Of a stretch of 64,000 nucleotides of DNA, positions 1-7,002 are shown piece by piece. This DNA is from Zoogloea sp021286885 (GTDB lineage: Bacteria > Pseudomonadota > Gammaproteobacteria > Burkholderiales > Rhodocyclaceae), in NCBI RefSeq assembly GCF_041915215.1, contig NZ_JAYSBV010000016.1; one strand, given 5' to 3'. The notes under the pieces were generated by a model, which saw only the letters and a program-made list of their open reading frames with translations, had not been told where the DNA came from and searched no databases. Within the stretch, counting starts at the first letter, position 1. Each line of letters starts with the position of its first letter. Both the position numbers and the translations under genes were made by a program.

Positions 1-526
1 CATAGGTTTTGACCATGGTGGGTGGCGCCATATCCGAGGTGGTGTGACAGGCCAGACAGGCTGGCGATTCGATACGGATCGGATGGGCGATATACAAGGC
101 CGGGCCGGTGGGCGTTTCCCGTTCGCCGCTGATTTCCTTAGCCTCGGCACCATTGCGGAAGGCGTTGACCAGATCCGCCTCCCAATCGGCGGCCCGGTCG
201 CGGGGGTTGGTGGGGTTGAGCGTGGCTTCCTTGTAATCGTATTCCGGATATTTCTTGCGCAGCGTTGCAAGCGTCTCGGTGGCCGCGTAGGCAGGCACTG
301 TCTGGGGCAGGAACTCGGTGTCGAGCTTGTCGAGCAGATGGGGACGCACCTGGTTCACGGTGTAGCCGCGCACCGCCAAGGCTGCCTCCATCAGCAGCCG
401 GGCCTCGGCCAGTACTTGGGCGCGTGCGTTGCGGTACAGCAGCTCATGGCTGATCCCGCCGGCCACACCGATGCCCACCAGAAACACCAGCAATAAAACA
501 AGGTTGAACTTCAGTCGCAAGCCCAT
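1..526 (-). CDS. Tll0287-like (DUF3365) haem-sensor protein, 3' end outside window
   Basis: The gene starts at ATG 526-524 behind a strong AGGAGGTCC ribosome site and runs off the left edge, so only about 175 residues are visible. Residues 7-26 form one hydrophobic segment. The rest reads as a periplasmic Tll0287-like domain with the typical N-P-x-N-P stretch (104-108) and a covalent haem motif CLACH at 157-161. In this family the domain usually precedes a histidine kinase, diguanylate cyclase or chemotaxis output domain, but that part cannot be seen here. The role as a redox or gas sensor is inferred from family knowledge; the haem motif and membrane anchor are seen directly. Confidence 0.8.
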   Translation of the reverse strand, partial: MGLRLKFNLVLLLVFLVGIGVAGGISHELLYRNARAQVLAEARLLMEAALAVRGYTVNQVRPHLLDKLDTEFLPQTVPAYAATETLATLRKKYPEYDYKEATLNPTNPRDRAADWEADLVNAFRNGAEAKEISGERETPTGPALYIAHPIRIESPACLACHTTSDMAPPTMVKTY

Positions 527-673
527 ACAGGACCTCCTGCAGACGGCCCCGGGGGAGCCTGATGGTTGTCAGGCGCCCATTTTTGCACAACTATGATCCA
601 GGCTGATTTTCAGCGAACCCAGAGTCCGGGAGAATTTCTCTAATACGGCATCTCCCTACGGTTTTTGACAGAA

Positions 674-1996
674 TTATTGAACTGCTGCCGCCACCGCCTT
701 GACCGCCTCATGGGGGTGCCAGCCCACCAGCGCCAGCATCACCAGAAAACCCACCACATAGGCCGCCGCCACAAACCAGCCGTGGCGCAGCCAGTTGCCC
801 ACCGACTTGGCCTCCGGGAACATGCTGGCCAGGGCCACCCCGGCAGAGGAGCCAAACCACAGCATCGAACCGCCAAAGCCCACCGCGTAGGCCAGGAAAC
901 CCCAGTCATAGCCTCCTTGCTTGAGGGCCAGGGCGGTCAGCGGGATGTTGTCGAACACCGCTGACACAAAGCCCAGGCCCATGGCGGTCTGCCAGGAAGC
1001 GGCAGGCAGTTTTTCGACCGGCATCATGGACGCGCAGCTCACCAGGGAGAGCAGGAAAACCGTTCCCTTCAAATTCTCCGGGAGCACCTCCCAATCCGGG
1101 CGACGCACGGCCACCGTTACCAGAATCGCGCCCCAGACAGAAAGCCCTAAAAAGGGAAAGCTATCTGCCTTTTCCGGGTAGTTCATGTTCACAACCACAT
1201 TGGTGGCCACCGCAGCGGCCAGAATCAGGGCCACAATCCCGATCCGGGGCCAATCGGCGTGGGTGTGTTCATGGGCGCCCTTGAGAATGGGGGAATACTT
1301 CTGCTGCACCCGGGCGGCCGGAATGCCAAACAGCACCAGAGCCACCCCGGAACCCACAAAGGCTTCCAGCACGTCCACCGGGCTGATGCCGGCAATCCAC
1401 ATCATGGTGGTGGTGGTATCTCCCACCACGCTGCCGGCGCCGCCAGCATTGGAGGCCGCCACAATGGCCGCCAGATAGCCCACATGCACCTTGGCCCGGA
1501 ACAGGGAATGGGCCATGGCCCCACCAATCAGGGCTGCCGCGATGTTGTCCAGGAAGCTGGAGATCACGAACACCATCACCAGCAGCACGAAGCCACCCTT
1601 CCAGTCATCGGGCAGATAACGGGGCAGGATCACCGGAATGCGGGTCTTCTCAAAATGGCGGGCCAGGAGCGCAAAGCCCATCAGCAGCAGGAAGAGATTG
1701 GCCAGGGTCACCCATTCATGGGCAAAGTGCCCGGCCAGGCCGGCAAGGCCCTCACCCGTATGAAAGCCGGTAATCAGTACCTTGTAGAGGGAGATCGTCA
1801 CCAACCCGGTCAGCCCCACCTTGAGGGTGTGATCGTGAAACAGGGCCACGCCCAGCAGGGTCAGGGCAAAGAGGATGAAATCCACCGGAATCCCGGCCAC
1901 CTGGGGCGCCTCCCCACCGCTGGCCATGGCCATACAGGACACCACCATCATCACCAGACCCAAACCGGCCTGCGGCCACCGCTGCTTGCTCAGCAC
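674..1996 (-). CDS. NhaD/ArsB-superfamily sodium/proton antiporter-like permease
   Basis: A polytopic inner-membrane protein of about 440 residues with roughly 11-12 hydrophobic segments. The paired motifs SSFLDNIAAAL and SAVFDNIPLTAL are the two DN half-site repeats of ion transporter superfamily antiporters of the NhaD/ArsB type. The first hydrophobic segment ends MAMASG and may act as a signal sequence. I chose GTG 1996 because GGGGAG lies 8 nt upstream; an in-frame ATG at 2071 would add 25 polar residues lacking a ribosome site. It is probably a sodium/proton exchanger, but substrate cannot be settled from sequence. No partner genes are adjacent. Confidence 0.8.
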   Translation of the reverse strand: MLSKQRWPQAGLGLVMMVVSCMAMASGGEAPQVAGIPVDFILFALTLLGVALFHDHTLKVGLTGLVTISLYKVLITGFHTGEGLAGLAGHFAHEWVTLANLFLLLMGFALLARHFEKTRIPVILPRYLPDDWKGGFVLLVMVFVISSFLDNIAAALIGGAMAHSLFRAKVHVGYLAAIVAASNAGGAGSVVGDTTTTMMWIAGISPVDVLEAFVGSGVALVLFGIPAARVQQKYSPILKGAHEHTHADWPRIGIVALILAAAVATNVVVNMNYPEKADSFPFLGLSVWGAILVTVAVRRPDWEVLPENLKGTVFLLSLVSCASMMPVEKLPAASWQTAMGLGFVSAVFDNIPLTALALKQGGYDWGFLAYAVGFGGSMLWFGSSAGVALASMFPEAKSVGNWLRHGWFVAAAYVVGFLVMLALVGWHPHEAVKAVAAAVQ

Positions 1997-2306
1997 AATA
2001 AACACTCCCCATAAGAAACGAGATTCCGGATGACCCGGCATCCGGGCAACCCGACCAACACCGCCCAACACCGACTTTCATCACCCACATCGGATTGGAC
2101 GTGCGACAAGTCGCAATGCACGGGCCGTGCCACCCGGAAAAGAACAGATTTTGCCCTGCCCGAAGGTTTTCAGGCGACACTTTGTCAACAATCCGACAGC
2201 CAAAGGGCTAAAAACCACAGAAATAAGCGGCTCAAACCGGGGCACACCCCATGCAAGCCTGCCGAAAGCCCACCGAAAGGGATAAAACCCCAGCCCGGCC
2301 CTGCTT
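1997..2306. other. 310-bp non-coding leader of the antiporter gene
   Basis: This gap lies between the stop of the MocR gene and the start of the antiporter, both on the minus strand. It contains a TTGACA hexamer on the minus strand at 2185-2190 that could be a -35 element, and a short hairpin near the start codon (separate entry). I recognise no riboswitch and no conserved small ORF; frames crossing it have no ribosome sites. Confidence 0.4.
2026..2045 (-). repeat. CCGGATG/CATCCGG hairpin in antiporter leader
   Basis: A perfect 7-bp inverted repeat with a 6-nt loop lies about 30 nt upstream of the chosen GTG start. There is no U-run, so it is not a terminator. It could be an operator or a leader hairpin, or chance in GC-rich DNA. 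Confidence 0.35.
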
Positions 2307-3767
2307 TCAATCCGTAGCGCCCACAATCCTCCCCAGGCTTGCCACCGCCTGCACGACCTGTTCGCTCATCGGCTGGCCACAGCTGATGCGCAGAAAGTGA
2401 TCGAAACGCTCCGAGTTGGAAAACAGCAGGCCCGGCGCCACCCGGATACCACGCCGCAGGGCTTCTTCAAACACCCGGCCCGAAGAGGTGCCCGCCGGCA
2501 TCTCAACCCATAGCAACATCCCGCCCCGGGGCAGGTTGAGGCGGGTGCCGGGCGGAAAATGCTGCTCAATGGCCTCGGCCATCTGCTGGCGCTGGGTGCG
2601 CAACTGGCGTCGCAGCCGCACCAGGTGGCGGTCGTAGGCGTGGCTGTCCATGAACGCCCCCACGGCCATCTGGGCGAGCGCATCGTTGGAACGGCTCTGG
2701 GCGTGCTTGAACATCCGTATCCGGGCCAGCCAGCGCCCGCACAACATCCAGCCCAGGCGCATGCCCGGGGCCAGGGTCTTGTGCAGGGAACCACAGTAGA
2801 TCACGTTGCCGCTCCGGTCCCAGGCCTTGCAGGCCTTGAGGGGGCGATCATCGTCACTCAGGGCGCCGTAGATGTCGTCCTCCACCAGGGGCACCTGACG
2901 CGCCTCACACAGGGCCACCAGACGGGCCTTCTCCTCGTCGGGCATGACCACCCCGAGCGGGTTCTGGAAGTTGGGAATCACCACCACGGCGCGAATCTGG
3001 GGATGGGTGGAGAGGGCCAGATCCAGCGCATCCACCGATAGCCCCCGGCTCGGGCTGGTGGGAATCTCCAGGGTGCGCAGGCCCAGGCTTTCGATCACCT
3101 GAAGCAGACCAAAATACGTGGGCGACTCCACCGCCACCAGATCGCCGGGCTGGGTGACGGCGCGCAGGGCCAGGTTCATGGCCTCGGTGCAGCCGTGGGT
3201 CACCAGCACCTCATCAGCCGACGGGCTCATCCCCGCCGCCAGGGCCCGGCGGGCGAGCGCAGCCCGGAAACGGGCCTCCCCCAGCGGCGGCACGGGGCTC
3301 ACCAACACCTCGGGGTGCTGGCGCAGGGCACGCAGGGCGGCATTTTTCAGGGCTTCCTGGGGATAGGCTTCGGGGGCGCCAAAGGCCAGGGCCAGATTGG
3401 TCAGCACCGGGTAACGCTCGCACTTGGCCACAAAATCAGACACCCGGTCGTGGATGCCCGTATACGGCGCAGGCGCGGGCACCGGCCACATTGGCGACGA
3501 GGCCAGATCCGGCTCAGGCACCGGGGCGAGCCGGGTGCGCCTGGGGGGCAAGACGTAATAGCCGGAGCGGGGCCGGGCTTCGAGCAGGCCTTCTTCCTCC
3601 AGCGTGCGGCAGGCCTGGAGCGCGGTACTGAGGCTGACCCCATGCTGGTGCATCAGCACCCGCACCGAGGGCATGCGCGCCCCCGCCGCCAGTACGCCGG
3701 CGGCAATCGCCCCCCGGTAATGGTCGGCCAGGGTCTGATAGAGCAAAGGCTTGGGCTGGGCATTCAT
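2307..3767 (-). CDS. MocR-family transcription regulator (GntR HTH + aminotransferase domain)
   Basis: 486 residues, the normal size for MocR/PdxR-type regulators. Residues 9-75 form a GntR winged helix-turn-helix, with the typical R-M-P-S-V-R signature near 31-36. Residues about 120-480 form a type I aminotransferase fold. The pyridoxal-phosphate lysine lies in SLHKTLAPGMRLGWM. Such proteins bind promoters and sense PLP-linked ligands. The gene is divergent from the small gene at 3957, and the shared gap carries a large nested inverted repeat, so that gene and its own promoter are the likely targets. It is not adjacent to pdxST, gab or tau genes, so the effector is unknown. Confidence 0.88.
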   Translation of the reverse strand: MNAQPKPLLYQTLADHYRGAIAAGVLAAGARMPSVRVLMHQHGVSLSTALQACRTLEEEGLLEARPRSGYYVLPPRRTRLAPVPEPDLASSPMWPVPAPAPYTGIHDRVSDFVAKCERYPVLTNLALAFGAPEAYPQEALKNAALRALRQHPEVLVSPVPPLGEARFRAALARRALAAGMSPSADEVLVTHGCTEAMNLALRAVTQPGDLVAVESPTYFGLLQVIESLGLRTLEIPTSPSRGLSVDALDLALSTHPQIRAVVVIPNFQNPLGVVMPDEEKARLVALCEARQVPLVEDDIYGALSDDDRPLKACKAWDRSGNVIYCGSLHKTLAPGMRLGWMLCGRWLARIRMFKHAQSRSNDALAQMAVGAFMDSHAYDRHLVRLRRQLRTQRQQMAEAIEQHFPPGTRLNLPRGGMLLWVEMPAGTSSGRVFEEALRRGIRVAPGLLFSNSERFDHFLRISCGQPMSEQVVQAVASLGRIVGATD

Positions 3768-3824
3768 GCCCCCATGATCCCCCAGAGCCGCGCCGGGCGC
3801 ACAGACACAGTTCAGGCCTCAACA

Positions 3825-3893
3825 CACCATAACAGATACAAAAACGGCCTTCTGCAGCGATACAGAAAGCCGTTTTGTGTGCCTGTTATGGTG
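3825..3893. promoter_or_regulatory. Nested inverted repeat, likely MocR operator
   Basis: The outer arms CACCATAACAG (3825-3835) and CTGTTATGGTG (3883-3893) are perfect 11-bp complements. The inner arms AAAACGGC (3841-3848) and GCCGTTTT (3869-3876) are perfect 8-bp complements. GATACA also appears twice in direct orientation (3835-3840 and 3859-3864). The element sits between the divergent MocR gene and the small gene at 3957. MocR regulators are known to bind repeated elements in such divergent gaps, so it is the obvious operator. The symmetry is seen; the binding is inferred. Confidence 0.65.
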
Positions 3894-3956
3894 CAAGCCG
3901 CCTCTTTAAGCTGGCGCTATTCGTATCAAGCCCATCAAGCCCCGAAAGGAAAGATC

Positions 3957-4307
3957 ATGGCTCCCGCCCCTCGCCCCTTGTATCTGGCCCGAGGCCAGGA
4001 ACTGCACTGCGCCATCCCCACCGGCAGCCGGGTGTGGGTGGAGCGTGGGCTGCTCACCGTGGAGGTCTGCCCGCCGGGCGACCCGCTGGGCTTCAAGCTG
4101 CGTCAGCGTCTGGGGGCCGAAGATGTATATACCCTGCCCGAAGGGGGTTGGGTGAAGCTGGAAGCCATCTGGGCCAGCGAAATCCTGATTCTGCCGCCCC
4201 AGCCCAGCGCTCACCTGGGGCGCTGGCTGGCCCGCCTGGGGACGGGGCTGGGGGCTGGACTGAGAAAGCTCCTCAGGCGCAGCCTCAGACGTTGTGCCCC
4301 TCAATGA
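3957..4307 (+). CDS. DUF2917-like small protein
   Basis: 116 residues starting at ATG 3957, with GAAAGGAAAG upstream as ribosome site. A longer in-frame extension to 3195 overlaps the MocR gene antisense and is not real. The beta-rich middle (SRVWVERG through ILILPP) resembles the small cupin-like DUF2917 proteins of betaproteobacteria. The C-terminus is a basic amphipathic tail rich in Arg and Leu. It is divergent from the MocR gene and probably its target. Its last 23 bp overlap the end of folE2 on the other strand. Function is unknown. Confidence 0.65.
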   Translation: MAPAPRPLYLARGQELHCAIPTGSRVWVERGLLTVEVCPPGDPLGFKLRQRLGAEDVYTLPEGGWVKLEAIWASEILILPPQPSAHLGRWLARLGTGLGAGLRKLLRRSLRRCAPQ

Positions 4308-5085
4308 GGGCGTAGGCCGAGTGGTTGTGGATGGACTCAAAGTTTTCGGAGGCAATCGACCAGCGGGCGATGCGCGGCTCGTTTTTAAGGCGCAGGGCCA
4401 CGTCCCGCACCAGATCCTCAACAAACTTGGGATTGTCGTAGGCCCGCTCGGTGACCCACTTTTCGTCGGGCCGCTTGAGCAGGCCAAACACCGCGCATGA
4501 AGCCTCTTCTTCGGCGATGCGCACCAGGGTTTCCAGGCTCATGTCTGCGCGCAGCACCGCGCTGAGGGTGAGGTGGGAACGCTGGTTGTGGGCCCCGTAG
4601 GCAGAAATCTTGCGCGAGCAGGGGCACAGGCTGGTCACCGGCACCACCACGCACAGCTCGATGCTGGCCGGTGCATCGCCCTGCTTTTCGACCACGATGC
4701 GGGCATCCATGTCGAGCAGGCTTTCCACCCCGGATACCGGCGCGGCCTTGCGCAGGAAGAAGGGGAACTCCATCTCGATGCGCCCGGCCTGGGCGTCCAG
4801 GCGGGTCAGCATGTCGGTGGCCAGGGCGCCCAGACGGGCCAGATCCACCGGACCGGTTTCGGCCTCCAGCAGCTCCACAAAGCGGGACATGTGGGTGCCC
4901 TTGACCTCGGGCGGCAGGGCAACGGTCATTTCGAGGCGGGCAACGGTGTGCTGCACCTGGCCGGCCTCATCCACCCACTTGAGGGGATAACGCAGGCCCC
5001 GCACGCCCACCCGCTGAATCGCCAGCTGGCGTTGATCGGGGGTGGACTGGACATCGGGCAGATGGAGTTTCTCGGGGGCATTCAC
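4285..5085 (-). CDS. folE2: GTP cyclohydrolase I, FolE2 type
   Basis: 266 residues. FolE2 converts GTP to 7,8-dihydroneopterin triphosphate, the first step of folate and pterin synthesis, and is an alternative to zinc-dependent FolE. The family-defining motif VTSLCPCSRKIS carries the catalytic cysteine near residue 150, and HNHSAYALIEGH is at the C-terminus. ATG 5085 is preceded by CAGGAGAAAC. The peroxidase gene lies 130 bp upstream on the same strand, separated by a hairpin without U-run, so read-through from the B12-regulated promoter at 6032-6060 is possible. FolE2 is often zinc-regulated, but I see no clear Zur box. Confidence 0.95.
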   Translation of the reverse strand: MNAPEKLHLPDVQSTPDQRQLAIQRVGVRGLRYPLKWVDEAGQVQHTVARLEMTVALPPEVKGTHMSRFVELLEAETGPVDLARLGALATDMLTRLDAQAGRIEMEFPFFLRKAAPVSGVESLLDMDARIVVEKQGDAPASIELCVVVPVTSLCPCSRKISAYGAHNQRSHLTLSAVLRADMSLETLVRIAEEEASCAVFGLLKRPDEKWVTERAYDNPKFVEDLVRDVALRLKNEPRIARWSIASENFESIHNHSAYALIEGHNV

Positions 5086-5148
5086 GATCAGTTTCTCCTG
5101 TGGGGTACTGCGGAGCGTATGAAAACGCAGGGTGAAGGGGCGAAGGCG

Positions 5149-5172
5149 TGCCCGCCGTACGTGCGGCGGGCA
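5149..5172 (-). repeat. 9-bp hairpin between gpx and folE2
   Basis: TGCCCGCCG (5149-5157) pairs perfectly with CGGCGGGCA (5164-5172) across a 6-nt loop. On the minus strand no T-tract follows, so efficient intrinsic termination is unlikely. It may modulate read-through from the peroxidase gene into folE2 or act as an mRNA end. Confidence 0.4.
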
Positions 5173-5215
5173 TCGGTTGAATCAGCGGAAGTGACGCAGC
5201 ACAGCAGCCGGAAGA

Positions 5216-5767
5216 TCAAGGCTTTGCTGCCAGCGCTTTCTGGATCTCAGCCATCAGACGCGGATCATCGGGTTTGGTTTCACTCGGGAAGCTGATGACC
5301 CGACGGCCACTGCGGTCGATGAGGTATTTGTGGAAATTCCAGCGGGGCCGCTCACCCGTGGTGGTGGCCAGCTGACGGTAGAAAGGGTTGGTCTCGGGGC
5401 CCACCACGTTGGTTTTGGCCAGCATGGGAAACTTGACCCCGTAGGTGAGGCGGCAGAACTCGGCAATCTCGCCATTGCTCCCCGGCTCCTGGGCGCCGAA
5501 GTCGTTGGACGGAAAGCCCAGCACCACCAAACCCTGATCCTTGTAACGGGCGTACATCTTCTCCAGCCCGTCGTACTGGGAGGTGAAACCGCAGTAGCTG
5601 GCGGTATTCACCACCAGCACCACCTTACCTTGGTACTGGCACAGGGATTGGGGGCGCCCATCCTGGAGGCCCGGAAAGCTGTGATTGAGCAGGGCCGGGC
5701 AGCTATCAGCCGCACCGGCACCGCCCGCCATTATGCCCAGGCTGCAAGCCAGGGCCCAGCGTCGCAT
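5216..5767 (-). CDS. Exported glutathione peroxidase (BtuE/GPx family)
   Basis: 183 residues from ATG 5767. The first 20 residues are a signal peptide ending GGAGAA, so the enzyme is probably periplasmic. The peroxidatic cysteine is C59 in NTASYCGFT, and the rest of the GPx catalytic tetrad is present as Q93 (GAQEPG), W143 and N144 (RWNFHKYL). It is a Cys, not selenocysteine, enzyme that reduces hydroperoxides. GTG 5791 and ATG 5782 are in-frame alternatives; GTG 5791 overlaps the stop of the upstream small gene, implying translational coupling. I prefer 5767 because GGAG lies 11 nt upstream and it gives a clean signal peptide. It lies downstream of the twin B12-regulator operators. Confidence 0.9.
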   Translation of the reverse strand: MRRWALACSLGIMAGGAGAADSCPALLNHSFPGLQDGRPQSLCQYQGKVVLVVNTASYCGFTSQYDGLEKMYARYKDQGLVVLGFPSNDFGAQEPGSNGEIAEFCRLTYGVKFPMLAKTNVVGPETNPFYRQLATTTGERPRWNFHKYLIDRSGRRVISFPSETKPDDPRLMAEIQKALAAKP

Positions 5768-5787
5768 GAAAGGGCGCTCCATGGCGG

Positions 5788-5997
5788 TCACCGACTGGCA
5801 GCGTTTTCGTGGAGGAAGATCAGCACTGCCAGATCACTCGTCGGTGTGACCTGGGCGCCAATACCCATCTGCTTGCCTGGGGCACCATGGCGAGCCGCAT
5901 CAGCGGCCTGCCCTTGAGCTGCGACAAACAGGGCTGCCCCCAGTACAAGCACGCTTCCGAGCCGGAGAAGTCCGTGCGTCAAAGTTTGAATACCCAT
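5788..5997 (-). CDS. Small exported protein, 69 aa, unknown
   Basis: The first 32 residues are a good signal peptide (hydrophobic LGSVLVLGAALFVAA, cleavage near AQGQAADA). Only about 37 residues remain after cleavage, with no cysteine and no known motif. It is the first gene behind the TTGACC/TAGGGT promoter at 6032-6060; its start codon lies 3 nt past one copy of the 17-bp operator. It runs into gpx with at most a few bases between them. I do not recognise a family. The promoter placement and signal peptide argue that it is real, but conservation must be tested. Confidence 0.55.
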   Translation of the reverse strand: MGIQTLTHGLLRLGSVLVLGAALFVAAQGQAADAARHGAPGKQMGIGAQVTPTSDLAVLIFLHENAASR

Positions 5998-5999
5998 GG

Positions 6000-6016
6000 T
6001 TTTGTCCTGGACAAAA
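6000..6016. promoter_or_regulatory. Operator copy 1: TTTTGTCCTGGACAAAA
   Basis: A perfect 7-bp inverted repeat around CTG, identical in both arms to copy 2 at 6063-6079. It covers the expected early transcribed region of the minus-strand promoter and contains TGGACA (6008-6013), which could be the -35 of a plus-strand promoter with TACCCT 17 bp further on. It is the likely binding site of the adjacent MerR-type B12 regulator. Confidence 0.75.
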
Positions 6017-6031
6017 GTTGGCTATGGCTCT

Positions 6032-6060
6032 ACCCTAGAACCAAAACTCCCTTTGGTCAA
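6032..6060 (-). promoter_or_regulatory. Sigma70 promoter for small protein-gpx(-folE2)
   Basis: On the minus strand TTGACC (6060-6055) and TAGGGT (6037-6032) are separated by exactly 17 bp. The promoter lies between the two 17-bp palindromes, so a regulator bound to both could loop or occlude it. Transcription would start near 6025. Confidence 0.6.
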
Positions 6061-6062
6061 GT

Positions 6063-6079
6063 TTTTGTCTTAGACAAAA
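6063..6079. promoter_or_regulatory. Operator copy 2: TTTTGTCTTAGACAAAA
   Basis: A perfect 7-bp inverted repeat around TTA, with the same arms as copy 1; the centres are 63 bp apart, six helical turns. Its last base is the A of the ATG of the regulator gene, so binding here would also block that gene directly, consistent with autoregulation. Confidence 0.75.
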
Positions 6080-7002
6080 TGTACAACACGCACCTGACGA
6101 TTGCCGCTGTCGAACGGGAAACCGGCCTCGCCAAAGACACCCTGCGGGTTTGGGAGCGGCGCTACGGCTTTCCTGCCCCCGAACGGGATGGCTGCGGTGA
6201 ACGGCTCTATCCCGCCGAGCAGGTGGATAAGCTGCGCCTGCTGCGCCGCCTCACCGACCAGGGTTTGCGCCCGGCCAAACTGGTCGGGCTGGACAGCGAA
6301 GCCCTGCGGCAACTACTCGAAGAAAAAGGCCGGGCCCAGGCCTGCGCCTGCCCGGACGCCTGCCGCCGACTCGACACCCTGCTGACTCTGATCCGGACGC
6401 GGGCCCATTACGAACTGCGCCAGCAGCTCCAGCAAGCCTTGATGAAGGTGGGCCTGCAGCAGTTTGTGTGCGGCGTGGTGGCCCCCCTCAGCCAGATGGT
6501 GGGCGATGCCTGGCTGCGGGGCGAATTGGGGGTGAGCGAGGAACACCTGTACACCGAAACCGTCCAGAACCTGCTGCGTACCGCCATCAGCAGCCAACCC
6601 AGCCAGGGCTGCCAGCCCCGGGTGGTGCTGACCACCTTCCCCGAAGAGTTCCACAGCCTGGGCCTGTTGATGGTGGAAGCCATGCTGGTCACCGAGGGCG
6701 CCTGCTGTTTGTCCCTGGGGGTGCATATGCCCCTGGATGAGATCCGCCAGGCGGCCGAACACGGCCCCTTTGATGTGCTGGCCCTGTCCTTCAGCGCCGC
6801 CTATCCGGCCCGGCAGGCAGTGGAAGGATTGCGCAGCCTGCGCCAGCAGCTGCCGCCCCGGCTCGCCATCTGGGCAGGGGGCGCGGGGCTGAACGAGGTG
6901 GCCTGCCGCCTCAGCGGCATTCAGGTGTTCCGCCGCCTGGAAGAAATCGGCCCGGCCCTCGCCCACTGGCGTGAAGCCGGCGGGGCCAAACCTCAGGCAT
7001 AG
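6079..7002 (+). CDS. CarH/LitR-type B12-dependent light-sensing MerR regulator
   Basis: 307 residues. Residues 5-72 are a MerR helix-turn-helix (TLRVWERRYGFPAPER). Residues 95-170 form the four-helix bundle with the W-x9-EH motif intact (W145, E155, H156), which in CarH/LitR caps adenosylcobalamin and makes it light-responsive. Residues 180-290 are a B12-binding Rossmann domain with E190-x-H192-x-x-G195 (H192 as likely lower cobalt ligand), the S in LALSFS and AGGAG. In characterised relatives dark AdoCbl tetramers repress and light releases DNA. ATG 6079 overlaps an operator and has no Shine-Dalgarno, suggesting a leaderless mRNA. Extension upstream to 5809 has no domain content. Its 3' end overlaps gluQ by 10 bp. 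Confidence 0.9.
   Translation: MYNTHLTIAAVERETGLAKDTLRVWERRYGFPAPERDGCGERLYPAEQVDKLRLLRRLTDQGLRPAKLVGLDSEALRQLLEEKGRAQACACPDACRRLDTLLTLIRTRAHYELRQQLQQALMKVGLQQFVCGVVAPLSQMVGDAWLRGELGVSEEHLYTETVQNLLRTAISSQPSQGCQPRVVLTTFPEEFHSLGLLMVEAMLVTEGACCLSLGVHMPLDEIRQAAEHGPFDVLALSFSAAYPARQAVEGLRSLRQQLPPRLAIWAGGAGLNEVACRLSGIQVFRRLEEIGPALAHWREAGGAKPQA

Noticed and set aside
3195..3956. Long N-terminal extension of the DUF2917-like protein
   Set aside because: Antisense to the MocR coding region and crosses the operator.
5149..5172. Intrinsic terminator between gpx and folE2
   Set aside because: Stem is good but no U-run follows on the minus strand, so it is listed only as a hairpin.
5809..6078. N-terminal extension of the B12 regulator
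   Set aside because: It covers operators and promoter of the divergent genes and encodes no domain; MerR proteins begin near MYNTHLTIAAVE.
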